A DNA stretch of 64,000 nt from assembly GCA_021774795.1 (NCBI GenBank), contig JAJFIR010000042.1, positions 145,227-209,226 of the forward strand. Reading direction: 5' to 3'. Below, piece by piece: positions 35,820 to 47,083 of the stretch (within the stretch, counting starts at the first letter, position 1; each line of letters begins with the position of its first letter). The notes below the pieces were generated by a model that was given only the letters and a program-made list of their open reading frames with translations, did no database searches and was not told the origin of the DNA. Both the position numbers and the translations under genes were made by a program. The stretch is from Emcibacteraceae bacterium. GTDB taxonomy: Bacteria > Pseudomonadota > Alphaproteobacteria > Sphingomonadales > Emcibacteraceae.

Positions 35820-36644
35820 ATGGCCACCCCGTTTATCATTATGAGTGCCCCTAACGGCGCACGCAGGCAAAAATCAGACCATCCAAAATTGCCCATCACC
35901 CCGCATGATATGGCAATTTGTGCTAAGCGTATTGTAGGCGGCGGTGCCAGTATTCTGCATTTGCATGTTCGCGATGATGCAGGCCAGCATACCCTTGACG
36001 TCGAATGTTACCGTGCGTCCATTGAAGCTGTTCGTGCTGTTGTTGGTCGGAATTTAATTATTCAGGCTACAACCGAAGCTGTTGGCATCTATAATCGGCA
36101 GCAACAAATGCAAATGGTCAAAACCTTAAAGCCTGAGGCAGTTTCACTCGCGCTTCGTGAGCTATGTCCTTGCGACGACGATCTTATCGTTTTTTCGTCG
36201 TTCATCAAATGGATGAAAGTAGAACATATTTTTCCGCAATATATACTTTATAATGAAACAGATTATAAACGCTTTGAAGATTATAGAAAACGCGGTCTGT
36301 TTGACGATGATAATCCGTTTGTGCTTTTTGTACTTGGCAGTTATCAAGGCCGCTCACCCGAAATTGAGGCGATGACGGAACAAATGATAAAAGTATCAAA
36401 GCAAACGACAACACACTGGGCAGTTTGCGGTTTTGGTGTTAATGAAAAAAACTGTGTTAAACACGCGGCTCTAAATCAGGGCCATATCCGCGTTGGTTTT
36501 GAAAATAATATTTTACGCAATCAGAAAGAACTTCTTACGGATAACGCTGAAATGATCAATTATTCGGCCACAGTATCACAATCGACAAACCGTCCGGTTG
36601 CAAGTGCCGCAGACGTTAGAAATATATTCAACTTGAGAGAATAA
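35820..36644 (+). CDS. Beta-keto acid cleavage enzyme (BKACE)
   Basis: A 274-residue protein of the 3-keto-5-aminohexanoate cleavage family. NGARR at 13-17, [15 protein letters not shown] at 46-60 (zinc His) and a C-terminal [10 protein letters not shown] are diagnostic. BKACEs condense a beta-keto acid with acetyl-CoA, giving acetoacetate and a new acyl-CoA. The keto-acid substrate varies. A nitrilase begins one base after the stop, so the two probably share a pathway. No clear ribosome-binding site precedes the ATG. Confidence 0.88.
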   Translation: MATPFIIMSAPNGARRQKSDHPKLPITPHDMAICAKRIVGGGASILHLHVRDDAGQHTLDVECYRASIEAVRAVVGRNLIIQATTEAVGIYNRQQQMQMVKTLKPEAVSLALRELCPCDDDLIVFSSFIKWMKVEHIFPQYILYNETDYKRFEDYRKRGLFDDDNPFVLFVLGSYQGRSPEIEAMTEQMIKVSKQTTTHWAVCGFGVNEKNCVKHAALNQGHIRVGFENNILRNQKELLTDNAEMINYSATVSQSTNRPVASAADVRNIFNLRE

Positions 36645-36645
36645 G

Positions 36646-37590
36646 ATGTCGACATTAAAAACCTTAAGTATATTGCAGATCGGTTCGTCTTTTCGGGGTA
36701 CGCAAGCGACTCTGGATAAAATTTTGAGCTATGAAAGCCAAATAAAAGATGCCAAATCAGATATTCTTGTCATGCCGGAAGCCCTTCTTGGAGGCTATCC
36801 TAAAGGCGAGAGTTTCGGCACACAGTTAGGGTTTAGACTTGAAAGCGGCAGGGAAAGTTACCTGCAATATTATAATGCGGCCATTGATCTGGCTGGTCCG
36901 GAAATTACAGCATTATCAAACCTGGCCACACGCACTGACGCGTCTATTATTACCGGTGTTATTGAACGATCCGGCTCGACGCTTTATTGCACTGCTGTCT
37001 TTATTGATCCAAAAAAAGGACTAATCGATAAACACAGAAAACTCATGCCCACGGGGTCGGAGCGGTTGATTTGGGGGCAAGGGGACGGTTCAACCTTGCC
37101 AGTGGTTGAGACAAACGCAGGCAAAGCCGCAGCAACAATTTGCTGGGAGAATTATATGCCCCTTTTAAGAATGGCATTATACGCCAAAGGTGTTGAGATT
37201 TGGTGCGCACCAACCGTTGATGCGCGCCCGGTTTGGCAGTCAACCATGCAGCACATTGCCCTTGAGGGCAGATGCTTCGTGGTCAGCGCATGCCAATATC
37301 ACCCGTCACCAAAAGAACTCGGGTTAAAGATCGATAATTGGGATTCAAATACTGCACTCATTAATGGTGGCAGCGTAATCATAAGCCCGCTAGGTGAAAT
37401 ACTTGCCGGTCCATTACTTAACGACGAAGGGTTTATCACCGCAACAGTAAATATAGATGATATTCCAAAAGCCAGATATGATCTGGATGTCGTCGGCCAT
37501 TATGCAAGGCCGGACATATTTCAACTATCCGTAGACGAGACACCACGGCAAAGTGTTACGACCATTATAGATGAAATAACAGAGGAATGA
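36646..37590 (+). CDS. Nitrilase
   Basis: A 314-residue carbon-nitrogen hydrolase. The triad is Glu45 ([12 protein letters not shown]), Lys132 ([11 protein letters not shown]) and Cys166 (ICWENYMP). The CWENYMP form is specific for nitrilases that convert nitriles directly to acids and ammonia rather than amidases. Length and the IWGQGDGS segment also fit. Coupled to the upstream BKACE with a one-base gap, so a nitrile-containing or nitrile-derived substrate feeding a beta-keto acid route can be imagined, but no substrate is shown. Confidence 0.9.
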   Translation: MSTLKTLSILQIGSSFRGTQATLDKILSYESQIKDAKSDILVMPEALLGGYPKGESFGTQLGFRLESGRESYLQYYNAAIDLAGPEITALSNLATRTDASIITGVIERSGSTLYCTAVFIDPKKGLIDKHRKLMPTGSERLIWGQGDGSTLPVVETNAGKAAATICWENYMPLLRMALYAKGVEIWCAPTVDARPVWQSTMQHIALEGRCFVVSACQYHPSPKELGLKIDNWDSNTALINGGSVIISPLGEILAGPLLNDEGFITATVNIDDIPKARYDLDVVGHYARPDIFQLSVDETPRQSVTTIIDEITEE

Positions 37591-37669
37591 TCATAATTAA
37601 TTCTAGCCTTATTTCCGCCACATATAAATAGGTAAATCAAATCTGCACTATAAATCAGGGAGATATAGT

Positions 37670-38434
37670 ATGGGACAAAAATCAAATATTCAATTACCTA
37701 TCGATGAAGAAATCGAAGTATCTCCTGGTTTTATCGTTGAGCGCCGTTCTTTTATGGCCGTCTTTGGTGGAATGTCCTTTGCAATGTTGCCCGGCGTTAT
37801 CGCCAAAGCCGCTATTGAAGAAAATGCGGACAAAAATATTTCATTCGATCAATTTTTAGCAGAAGCAAATCCACTCGCAAAAAAATTAATCACTGATACA
37901 TCTATATCTGGCCAAGACCTTTATTTGCGATCTATCGCAGCACTCACAGCCAAACTTCAAGGAATTCCAATTCCTGAAAAATTTAATAATACTGATCTTG
38001 GCATAAATGCAGAAGATTATAAAATCGGCGTTAATCCAGGCGGCAATCCATTTACAGTTTTACATTGGCGCTTGGAACCGGATGCCATTTGCCAACCTCA
38101 CGTTCATGAATATGGAAACGTCGTTTCCATTGGCATTGAAGGCGCTGCCCGAGTTAGCAATTATGTATCAAACGACACATTCGATTATGACAATAACGGA
38201 ACATTTCAAATCAAAAAAACAGTTGATCAACTGCTCACCGCAGGTTCCGCAAATTTAGTGCCCCTTGACATGATCCACGGTTTTCAAGCGGGTCCAGATG
38301 GCGCGCGTGGATTGGATATCACTACGCGCCTCAAAGCAAAACCGAAACACAGCACACCTTATCTTTCAATTGCCACTGCGCCAACAGACCCGTTCACTGG
38401 AACTTACGACGCCTCATGGGTATTTAAACCTTAA
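37670..38434 (+). CDS. Tat-exported cupin-fold protein
   Basis: A 254-residue protein. VERRSFMAVFGGMSFAML at 23-40 is a Tat-type signal after an unusually long, acidic N-terminal region. The C-terminal half has cupin motif 1 (QPHVHEYGNVVSIGIEG) and a motif-2-like PLDMIHGFQAG. HVHEYGN provides His-x-His and Glu for a metal. The enzyme could be a dioxygenase or isomerase; I cannot choose. It converges with the GMC dehydrogenase operon (7 bases between stops) and may belong to the same periplasmic sugar chemistry. Confidence 0.7.
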   Translation: MGQKSNIQLPIDEEIEVSPGFIVERRSFMAVFGGMSFAMLPGVIAKAAIEENADKNISFDQFLAEANPLAKKLITDTSISGQDLYLRSIAALTAKLQGIPIPEKFNNTDLGINAEDYKIGVNPGGNPFTVLHWRLEPDAICQPHVHEYGNVVSIGIEGAARVSNYVSNDTFDYDNNGTFQIKKTVDQLLTAGSANLVPLDMIHGFQAGPDGARGLDITTRLKAKPKHSTPYLSIATAPTDPFTGTYDASWVFKP

Positions 38435-38441
38435 GGAGCCG

Positions 38442-39155
38442 TTAAGCGGGCAGATTTGTAATAACTTCTTCTAAATGCGCCATGGCTTCTTCTGTTGGCC
38501 CGGGATAGTCACCCATAATTGGCACGTTACCCATATAGCCAATATCTTCAACACCTTCAGGGCTGGTAAAATATCCGCCTAAAACTAATGTTCTAAGTTT
38601 ATCAAAAAATTGAACGGCGTGTATGAATTCAGGTTTACTTGCTTGCGCCTTGAAAGCAATATCATCTAAAATAGCTATTTGTTCATCATTTGATGCAGCG
38701 AGGAACGCTCTACCAAACCTGCGGTTCGCTTCATCATCCAACCATTGAAGGCCATTAAGAATAAGTACTCTGTCTTGTTGCTGTGATGAATATGGCGCAC
38801 TGATCCATTCATCAACCACTTCAGGCACACCCACGTCATTAGCCGACGGTCCACCTTCATCTGCGGGACAAAGTATATCGCATAATTGAGCGACAAGGTT
38901 GCGCTGCGCACTGGTAAAAGTCAGCGACCAAGGCCTTGTTGGTTCGGCGACTTTTGGGTCTTGGCCATATTTTGGCCCCGTAATAGGCTCAAACTTTAGA
39001 TCCGGCCAATGACTTGATGGATCAACAGGAATAGCTTCCGGCGCAGGACCATCACAAGCAACAGTAACACCACCAATAACAACAACAGACGCCAAAGAAC
39101 CCAACCACTTAATGCCATCACGCCTACTTATTTTCGACTGATAATTATTGCTCAT
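38442..39155 (-). CDS. Tat-type small subunit, gluconate 2-dehydrogenase subunit 3 family
   Basis: The start is ATG 39155, whose ATGA overlaps the GMC stop; the upstream extension to 39230 is shadow. The 237-residue protein begins SKISRRDGIKWLGSLASVVV, a Tat signal, with VTVAC near residue 34 a possible lipobox. The body matches the hitch-hiker subunit of GMC dehydrogenases (LVAQLCDILCPADEGGPS, VPEVVDEWIS). It chaperones and exports the flavin subunit, which has no signal. Translational coupling supports the pair. Confidence 0.88.
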   Translation of the reverse strand: MSNNYQSKISRRDGIKWLGSLASVVVIGGVTVACDGPAPEAIPVDPSSHWPDLKFEPITGPKYGQDPKVAEPTRPWSLTFTSAQRNLVAQLCDILCPADEGGPSANDVGVPEVVDEWISAPYSSQQQDRVLILNGLQWLDDEANRRFGRAFLAASNDEQIAILDDIAFKAQASKPEFIHAVQFFDKLRTLVLGGYFTSPEGVEDIGYMGNVPIMGDYPGPTEEAMAHLEEVITNLPA

Positions 39156-40843
39156 GAAACGTCCCCATTTAACTGTTGGGCCAGATACGTAGCATTTTTC
39201 ATGGCGAGCGTTAATATCGTCAATGTACAATTTTTATGCGGGTTAGAAACAAAAACACTTCCGTCCATAACATATAGATTTTTCACATCCCATGTTTGAC
39301 CCCATTTATTTGTAACAGATGTTTTTGGGTCATCACCCATACGTGTGGTACCCACTTCATGAATAATTTGCCCACCTGCCAAAATCGCCTCTTCACCGGT
39401 CCTTTTTGGTGACGTCACAACACCGCCCATCGCTTCGATAATTTTTCCGCCCCATTCCATTCCGTGCTCTGCTTGATCAATTTCTTGCTGCGACCACTTC
39501 CAATGAAATTTAAGAACTGGAATTCCCCATTTATCTTTAACTTTATCATCAATTTCGCAGTAACAATTCTCATTTTCAACCATTTCGCCGCGCAAAGCCA
39601 TATAAAAATTACTGCCGTAATTAAACCGAACAGCTTCTTTGGCAGATTTACCATATCCATCAACGCCGTCAGCGATACCCATGCCCGGTGCGCCAAATCC
39701 ACCACCAAATTCAAAATGATATCCGCGTTTAAATTTAAGCGTTCCGTTATCCTGGCCTTCATAATCCCACCACGGGATAAAAATATGATTACCGGCAAGA
39801 CCATCTTCGTTATATTTGGGCCTTCCACGTAGCGCAGGGATATAACCACTTATATCGGATCCGGTACTATCCATTAAATTACGGCCAACTTGACCACTAC
39901 TGTTGGCAATGCCTGTTGGAAACATCTCGCTCTTGGAATTAAGCATCAAGCGGGCTGTTTCGCACGCACTAGCCGCCAAAATTACCACCGACGCATCAAC
40001 CCTTACATCTTCTTTATTTTTTCGGTTAACAAATGTGACGCCTGATGCCATGCCTTCATCATTTAGATGCACTTCTTTGACCATGGCGTCTGTCACTATT
40101 TTCAAGTTACCCGTTTTGTTGGCCCACGGAAGCAATGAAGTTGTGGTTTGAAATGCCGCACCGATAGAGCATCCACGGCCACACTCTGTCGCATTAAAAC
40201 ATGCTTCCCTCTCATCAATGGCGCGAGTTAAAACTGCGCGCCGCATGGGGATGAGCGGAATACCCAATTTTTTTGCAGCCACTTCACACAAGATTTCATA
40301 AACCCTTGGTGCTGCGGGGGGTTGAAGCACCCCTTCAGCAGAATCCGGAATATCTTCATTACCCACATTGGCCCCCGACACACCAATTAATTTTTCACAT
40401 TGATCATACCAAGGCCCAACTTCCTCATAATCAAGTGGCCAGTCGGTTCCCATACCATCTTGGCTGAACGGTTTAAAATCACGAGCATTAAATCGTGGCG
40501 TTATTCGGCCGAAATGATTGGTTCGTCCCCCAAGCATACGCGCGCGCCACCACAGAAACTCTGTTCCTTCGGCGGTTGTATAGGGCTCACCGGGCACTTG
40601 CCATCCGCCGTCCACCGTCGCATCATAATAACCAAAATTTTTATCAGAAGTGCTCACTCCGCGAAGCGGTGCTTCATCATTGGTATTAAACATCGGCGTT
40701 TCTTCATAAGGGTCATAGTCACGCCCTGCTTCCAACATTAATACTTTGGCGCCTGCTTCCGTTAATATATGAGCCGCCATACCACCCCCGGCACCAGAGC
40801 CAACAACAACAACTTCATATTCAAAACCATCAAATGATGCCAT
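39152..40843 (-). CDS. GMC-family FAD dehydrogenase (periplasmic sugar/glycoside dehydrogenase)
   Basis: A 563-residue flavoprotein. GSGAGG at 15-20 binds the ADP of FAD, MLGGRTNHFGR about residue 110 is the GMC signature, and HEVGTTRMGDD with NPHKNCTLTILTLA near the C-terminus gives the active-site His/Asn region. With the Tat small subunit this is the layout of gluconate 2-dehydrogenase and glucoside 3-dehydrogenase. No cytochrome c subunit is adjacent, so the electron acceptor is unknown. The divergent DUF1080 gene favours oxidation of a glycoside at C3. Confidence 0.9.
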   Translation of the reverse strand: MASFDGFEYEVVVVGSGAGGGMAAHILTEAGAKVLMLEAGRDYDPYEETPMFNTNDEAPLRGVSTSDKNFGYYDATVDGGWQVPGEPYTTAEGTEFLWWRARMLGGRTNHFGRITPRFNARDFKPFSQDGMGTDWPLDYEEVGPWYDQCEKLIGVSGANVGNEDIPDSAEGVLQPPAAPRVYEILCEVAAKKLGIPLIPMRRAVLTRAIDEREACFNATECGRGCSIGAAFQTTTSLLPWANKTGNLKIVTDAMVKEVHLNDEGMASGVTFVNRKNKEDVRVDASVVILAASACETARLMLNSKSEMFPTGIANSSGQVGRNLMDSTGSDISGYIPALRGRPKYNEDGLAGNHIFIPWWDYEGQDNGTLKFKRGYHFEFGGGFGAPGMGIADGVDGYGKSAKEAVRFNYGSNFYMALRGEMVENENCYCEIDDKVKDKWGIPVLKFHWKWSQQEIDQAEHGMEWGGKIIEAMGGVVTSPKRTGEEAILAGGQIIHEVGTTRMGDDPKTSVTNKWGQTWDVKNLYVMDGSVFVSNPHKNCTLTILTLAMKNATYLAQQLNGDVS

Positions 40844-40980
40844 AAATCAAATCCCAAAAATATTTATAAAAAAACTATATCCCTACTGCAAGCCGATTGA
40901 CAGTTTACATTTCAAAACGTATCGTTTTCTATAATAATGTCAACATCACATAATAATCAAAATATTTATGGAGAAACATC

Positions 40981-41712
40981 GTGGAAAAATCCGCTGTAAT
41001 GGCCCTGGTATTCCTGGCTGCACTAACCAGCGTCGTTATTGGGCAAGAGACCGAAATGAAGCCCGAAGAAACAGAGGCATGGGATTTTGTTCCGCCAAAA
41101 GTAACCCCTGGCACTGAAGGTGGTGCGCCTTCCGACGCCATTCTTCTTGATCCAACAGCGTGGCAAAGTATCGAAGGCGGCGAGAATCCTTGGGACGTTA
41201 AAGATGGTGTAATGACAATTAAACCCGGCACCAAAGACATCAGAACAAAAAAAGCATTCGGTAATATCCAGCTCCATGTGGAATGGCGCACACCTAATTT
41301 AGGGGGTAACTCTGAAGGGCAGGACAGAGGGAATAGCGGGGTATTTCTGCAACAGTTTTATGAGGTCCAGGTCCTTGATTCACACGGAGGAATAACATAC
41401 GGGAACGGTCAGGCGGGATCAATTTATAAACAATATCCACCGCTTGTTAATGCCACCAAACCGATGATGGAATGGCAGACATATGACATAATTTATAGCG
41501 CACCGCAATTTGACAAAGGTGGTAACGTTACGTCACCCGCCAGCATGACAGTTCTTCACAATGGAATAGTCGTTCAAAATAATTCCATCCTGAAAGGGCC
41601 GTCTGTTTTTATTGGATATCCGCGGTACCAGCCGCACGGCGATTTACCGATCTACTTGCAAGATCATGATCATAAAGTAAGTTATCGAAATATTTGGCTT
41701 CGGGAGTTATAA
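40981..41712 (+). CDS. Secreted DUF1080 protein, probable 3-keto-glycoside hydrolase
   Basis: A 243-residue secreted protein starting at GTG (GGAGAAA upstream). After a signal peptide (VMALVFLAALTSVVIG) the domain is a concanavalin-like sandwich: WQSIEGGENPWDVKDGVM, LHVEWRTP, GNSGVFLQQFYEVQVLD, KGPSVFIGYPRYQPHGDLPI. DUF1080 members cleave 3-keto-glycosides. Divergent from the GMC dehydrogenase that could make such keto-sugars; 137 bases separate the starts. It converges with a nucleotidyltransferase-like gene. Confidence 0.85.
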   Translation: MEKSAVMALVFLAALTSVVIGQETEMKPEETEAWDFVPPKVTPGTEGGAPSDAILLDPTAWQSIEGGENPWDVKDGVMTIKPGTKDIRTKKAFGNIQLHVEWRTPNLGGNSEGQDRGNSGVFLQQFYEVQVLDSHGGITYGNGQAGSIYKQYPPLVNATKPMMEWQTYDIIYSAPQFDKGGNVTSPASMTVLHNGIVVQNNSILKGPSVFIGYPRYQPHGDLPIYLQDHDHKVSYRNIWLREL

Positions 41713-41717
41713 AATAT

Positions 41718-42281
41718 CTATTTCGGAATAACCGTTAAATTCGGCCACTTTTCCAACCAATGTTTGCTTTTTATCCGAGATTGAAAAGCTTTCGGCTTTG
41801 CGCGTTTCTTATTAAGGGTTATTGAATTGTCGAAAAAAATATTTAACCCAAATGGTGCGAGTATAATTATATCTCCATTTACCGACAATTTAGCACCAAT
41901 AGCTGCCTGTAGTTCAACCCAATATGTCATTGCATCACTGCTCGACAGATAAGGTTTATCTCTATTTCTTAAATGCATGCGCGCTTGGTTCTTAACTGAC
42001 CAAGGATAATCTGAAACTTGTTTTAAATGATTCTCTTTTTCTTGATCAATTTTTTCGCTACAATTATCTTCGTCAAAATAAATCAGATCGATATCATCTA
42101 ACATCGTGGCTTGATTATACCCGTGAAGTTTATCCCAAATCATGGTCTTCACAAATCCTGCTGCCAAACACCAATCGTTTAGCTCTAATTTAGCCGCGAT
42201 GCGTAGTGCATCCATCCTCATTTCATCGTTAAGCATCCATTCCTTGATCCGCTCAAGATGATTATCTTGTGGGTCTCGCAT
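41718..42281 (-). CDS. Nucleotidyltransferase-like protein (PF06042 type)
   Basis: A 187-residue protein. LAAGFVKTMIWDKLHGY followed by DDIDLIYFDEDN is the signature of this family, related to nucleotidyltransferases through the two Asp residues. The K-N-Q-A-R-M-H-L segment and SDAMTYWVE follow. Function unproven; members sit alone in many genomes. The start overlaps the 3' end of the M14 peptidase gene by 20 bases. Confidence 0.85.
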   Translation of the reverse strand: MRDPQDNHLERIKEWMLNDEMRMDALRIAAKLELNDWCLAAGFVKTMIWDKLHGYNQATMLDDIDLIYFDEDNCSEKIDQEKENHLKQVSDYPWSVKNQARMHLRNRDKPYLSSSDAMTYWVELQAAIGAKLSVNGDIIILAPFGLNIFFDNSITLNKKRAKPKAFQSRIKSKHWLEKWPNLTVIPK

Positions 42282-44943
42282 GGGCTGACCCTCTGAAAAT
42301 GGCGTTAATCAGCATTAAATTTAACCCATCAAGATAAGCACGTACCGTAGGGTCACTTGTAAACCCAATCACTTGACCTCGCCCTTTTGGTTCTGAAATC
42401 ACAAAAGGCTTATGGGCCAGCTGAATTCGATTCTCTTCCCACAGATACCCGCTTGCCAGAATTTCATCTTTTCCCATGTAATTAACAACATTGCGGCCAT
42501 TATTAATGGTCACGGGCGTATAAATATCATTCCCGCGATAAAGAATATTTAATGTTTCCGCTGAACCGGCTGTAAGCCAGTGTTCCAAATCTACCTTCGC
42601 TTTTAACATCACACCAGGCACAGAATCCGGATCAACATCCGTTGGCTCAATGGCATCATTATAATCATCCAAACCAGCCATTAAGCTTCCATCAACTTTA
42701 GTGCTATCGTCTACGTCTTCATTCTTATCTTCGCGGTAAGCATACTCGCGGCGAGAAGACATAATGTCTACGTCCGGATCGGTGACATAGCGCATACCCG
42801 TCCCTAACGCGATGAGTGTACCGCCCTCCTTAACCCATTCCTTAAGGTTTTGGCTACCCGCATCACCAAAGGTCGACTTATACCCACTTCGGGATTCAGG
42901 AATTATCAAAACCTGAAACGGACTTAGATCAGCGTTAGCTATATCAGCGGAACGAATGGCTGAGACCGGATAATCGAATTGTCGTTCAATGACAAATCTC
43001 GTATTACCCGCGCTGTAATTTGCAGTTGGCGTATCCCATAAAATAGCCACCTTTGGCGCATGAATACGCATGGTATTTCCGCTGCCAAAATTTGGCCCGT
43101 CTGAAACCCAACTGTCGTCTACTCCTATTACATCTGCGCCGGTTACTTGCGCTATTCGCTGTAATTTACCAGACAAGTCTGGATCATTTGCCTTAACTTC
43201 AATGACAAGTGACCCCGCAGGGTAACGACGATCCAAATTGACAAAACTCTTATCGGCACTTTTTAACGCAATCCCTTCTCTTAGCGCATGGCTTAAAAAC
43301 CGGCTGGCAGTGGATTGGCCCCACGGCACAATAAAGGCGACAGCAGCGTCAGGATTAGTAACTACCCCGGCGTCATGGTAATCCGTACCGGCAAGATCAC
43401 CGTCCACATTTGGGACGTTTGTACAGCGGTTTACGTTAATATTGAATAAATGCGGCAGCGACCATGCTGTCACATCATATATTTGATCACCAAGGTTGTT
43501 GTCGCGCCGTCTTTCTTGTTCTTCCAGGAAAGCAGCATCCATTTCAACATCTTCATCCAGTATTGTTCGCAAAAACCGTTTCGTCGGCTGTGCACTATCA
43601 ATCACATAACTACCAGCCTGATATTCGTTACCGCAAGCGCGAAATTCTTCCGTGGTTTCAAAAACTTCAACACCTTGCTTTGTGAGTAAACCGGCGATTT
43701 TATCAGCCGCCGCCTGATCATCCTGAACAGGGATTAGATAATAACGATCATCTTCTTTTTCGCCTTCTTCAATACCGGTGGCCCTATATTCATAAAATTC
43801 TTTCAACAATCTTTCTCTATTGGTTGCCGTAACTTCTGCTGTTGAAAGCGATGTTAAAAGGTGATTTCGAACGGCATCACGGTAATGAAGTATCTCACCA
43901 TCATTTCTTTTGAATAGTAGTGCGCCGGACGAGGCTTGCTCATAAGTGGCTGATGTTGCACCATAAAATGCTGGCCAGCTCGCGCCGTAGCCGGGATAGA
44001 AGGAATCAAAAACTTCGCGGGTAAAATAATCAAGACCATACTGATCAAAATATTTCGCGTTGTTGCGTCCGACCAGTTCCAGTGCGTCCCATTGCTTTGG
44101 GGTAATATGTGGATTTCGCGGCGGCGCTGAAGGCGCAAAATAATAAGAAGAATTACCGCCCATTTCGTGAAGGTCTATATACACAAGTGGAAAATATTCC
44201 ATGATCGCTTTAACTTTTCCTTGTGTTTCAGGCTGAGTTAACGCAAACCAATCACGATTTAGATCAAACATATAGTGATTAACTCGACCACTAGGCCATG
44301 GCTCACTATGTTCAGCAGAAAGAGGGCTACTATCCGCTTCTAAACCACCAGCTTCACGATATTTACTTACAAATCTATCCCGACCATCCGGATTTTGTTG
44401 AGGATCAATAAAGGTGACGGAATTTGACATTATGTTATCCACCTGCAATTGATTAGTCGCCGCGAGCAGGTGATAAGCCGTTTGCATGGCCGCTTCCATT
44501 GGGGAAATCTCGTTGCCGTGCACACCGTAACTAAGCCAGGTAGAGCCGACCAAACCCGAGATAAGTTGATCCGCTTCCGAAGGTGACGTTGCACGAGGGT
44601 CAGCAAGCTTTTTCATGTTATCACTTAAATTTTTTAACTCAGCAATATTTTCAGCGTTAGAAATCGCCACATACATAAGTGGCCTATTTTCCCATGTCTT
44701 ACCGTAACTAAAAATCTTCACGCGGTCAGGCGCAGCAATTTCGAGCACCTTAAAATAACTGACCATATCGCCATGTGACGTAATGACGTCACCAGATTTA
44801 TAACCAAGAACTTGTTCAACCGTCGGAATATTACTGTCATAATCAGTACCCGGTATATATTCAAACTCCTGCGCATAGATCGATGTAATTGACCATGCTA
44901 TACCAGCGAGTAAGAGCGACAATTTGATATATAATTTAGTCAT
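42262..44943 (-). CDS. Secreted M14-family metallocarboxypeptidase
   Basis: An 893-residue secreted protein with a signal peptide (LSLLLAGIAWSITSIYAQ). YGVHGNEISP carries the H-x-x-E zinc motif, and VYIDLHEMGG the third ligand. The domain covers about residues 40-390. The C-terminal half contains a gatase-like fold (LIIPESRSGYKS, GGTLIALGTGMRY), a combination seen in large marine M14 peptidases. Likely degrades external peptides. It ends 20 bases into the nucleotidyltransferase gene. Confidence 0.88.
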   Translation of the reverse strand: MTKLYIKLSLLLAGIAWSITSIYAQEFEYIPGTDYDSNIPTVEQVLGYKSGDVITSHGDMVSYFKVLEIAAPDRVKIFSYGKTWENRPLMYVAISNAENIAELKNLSDNMKKLADPRATSPSEADQLISGLVGSTWLSYGVHGNEISPMEAAMQTAYHLLAATNQLQVDNIMSNSVTFIDPQQNPDGRDRFVSKYREAGGLEADSSPLSAEHSEPWPSGRVNHYMFDLNRDWFALTQPETQGKVKAIMEYFPLVYIDLHEMGGNSSYYFAPSAPPRNPHITPKQWDALELVGRNNAKYFDQYGLDYFTREVFDSFYPGYGASWPAFYGATSATYEQASSGALLFKRNDGEILHYRDAVRNHLLTSLSTAEVTATNRERLLKEFYEYRATGIEEGEKEDDRYYLIPVQDDQAAADKIAGLLTKQGVEVFETTEEFRACGNEYQAGSYVIDSAQPTKRFLRTILDEDVEMDAAFLEEQERRRDNNLGDQIYDVTAWSLPHLFNINVNRCTNVPNVDGDLAGTDYHDAGVVTNPDAAVAFIVPWGQSTASRFLSHALREGIALKSADKSFVNLDRRYPAGSLVIEVKANDPDLSGKLQRIAQVTGADVIGVDDSWVSDGPNFGSGNTMRIHAPKVAILWDTPTANYSAGNTRFVIERQFDYPVSAIRSADIANADLSPFQVLIIPESRSGYKSTFGDAGSQNLKEWVKEGGTLIALGTGMRYVTDPDVDIMSSRREYAYREDKNEDVDDSTKVDGSLMAGLDDYNDAIEPTDVDPDSVPGVMLKAKVDLEHWLTAGSAETLNILYRGNDIYTPVTINNGRNVVNYMGKDEILASGYLWEENRIQLAHKPFVISEPKGRGQVIGFTSDPTVRAYLDGLNLMLINAIFRGSAHARPTR

Positions 44944-45029
44944 GAAAAGCCCCTTTTGTTTCTCATAAGCTTAGAGAAAGAGAGGCTTTAATTCAAAGAA
45001 AATGTTTACTTAAAACGATTCAAAGACAT

Positions 45030-46223
<1,194 letters not shown>

Positions 46224-46253
46224 TCATTATTCGTTTTGAATAATAACTCATAT

Positions 46254-47081
46254 TTAATTATCACCAAAATTAAGCGGACTGGATGTCGCAAGAACGTCAT
46301 TATTTTTTGGTTTTTCATGATGCTCCCAACGGCCAGATTTATCCTCACCACGGCAGATAATCGCTTCGACGCTGGCTTCCCATATATCATCAATAATGTG
46401 AACCTCAGGCGGACAGTAGCGGATTGTCAACGCGCAGCGCCGACGATCTGATAGGTTCGGTTTTGATCCGTGAACAAGCATATCAGCATGAAGCGACATT
46501 TGCCCCGCATTAAGTATATTGGAAAATGGCCTGCCCATATCTTCCGCACCAACAGTTTCGATGTTTAACACGCTTGGACCCTCGGTTTTCTGTTCTTTGA
46601 AAATACCTTTATCATGGGTACCCGGTATAAACCGCATGGCTGAGTTTTCCTCGTCCGCGGCATCAATGGCAAGCCAAACGGTTACCGTTCGCGCCGGTGA
46701 GAGTTTCCAATATGATGCGTCCTGATGCCAGTGGACATGTTTTGGATCATATGCACTTTTACTAAATAAATGTGATGCCCAACAAATAATATTGGGACCT
46801 ATGATGTCCTCCACATGATCAAGGATTTTTGGATGGTTACATATTTCCCAAATGCCTTTCATGCGCGCTTGATAGCAATTTATGCCATACGCACCGTCAG
46901 CACCCATGCGGTCCATTAATCCATCAAAATATTTGCTAAACTCAGCCATTTCCCGGCTATCAAACACGTCAAAAGGCTGCACGAAACCATTTTCATTATA
47001 TTCCTTTATTTGCGCAGCCGATAATTTATTCATTTTTGAATTTGCTACTGGTTTAAATGATAAGTCCAAATCATAAGCCAT
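46254..47081 (-). CDS. Phytanoyl-CoA dioxygenase-family Fe(II)/2-oxoglutarate oxygenase
   Basis: A 275-residue non-haem iron oxygenase. HVHWHQDASYW holds the H-x-D facial pair, VHGSKPNLSDRRRCALTIRY the second His and the 2-oxoglutarate Arg. It hydroxylates an unknown small molecule, CO2 and succinate being by-products. Between the ureohydrolase (2 bases away) and pobA, it probably acts on an intermediate of the same pathway. Confidence 0.88.
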   Translation of the reverse strand: MAYDLDLSFKPVANSKMNKLSAAQIKEYNENGFVQPFDVFDSREMAEFSKYFDGLMDRMGADGAYGINCYQARMKGIWEICNHPKILDHVEDIIGPNIICWASHLFSKSAYDPKHVHWHQDASYWKLSPARTVTVWLAIDAADEENSAMRFIPGTHDKGIFKEQKTEGPSVLNIETVGAEDMGRPFSNILNAGQMSLHADMLVHGSKPNLSDRRRCALTIRYCPPEVHIIDDIWEASVEAIICRGEDKSGRWEHHEKPKNNDVLATSSPLNFGDN

Positions 47082-47083
47082 GA

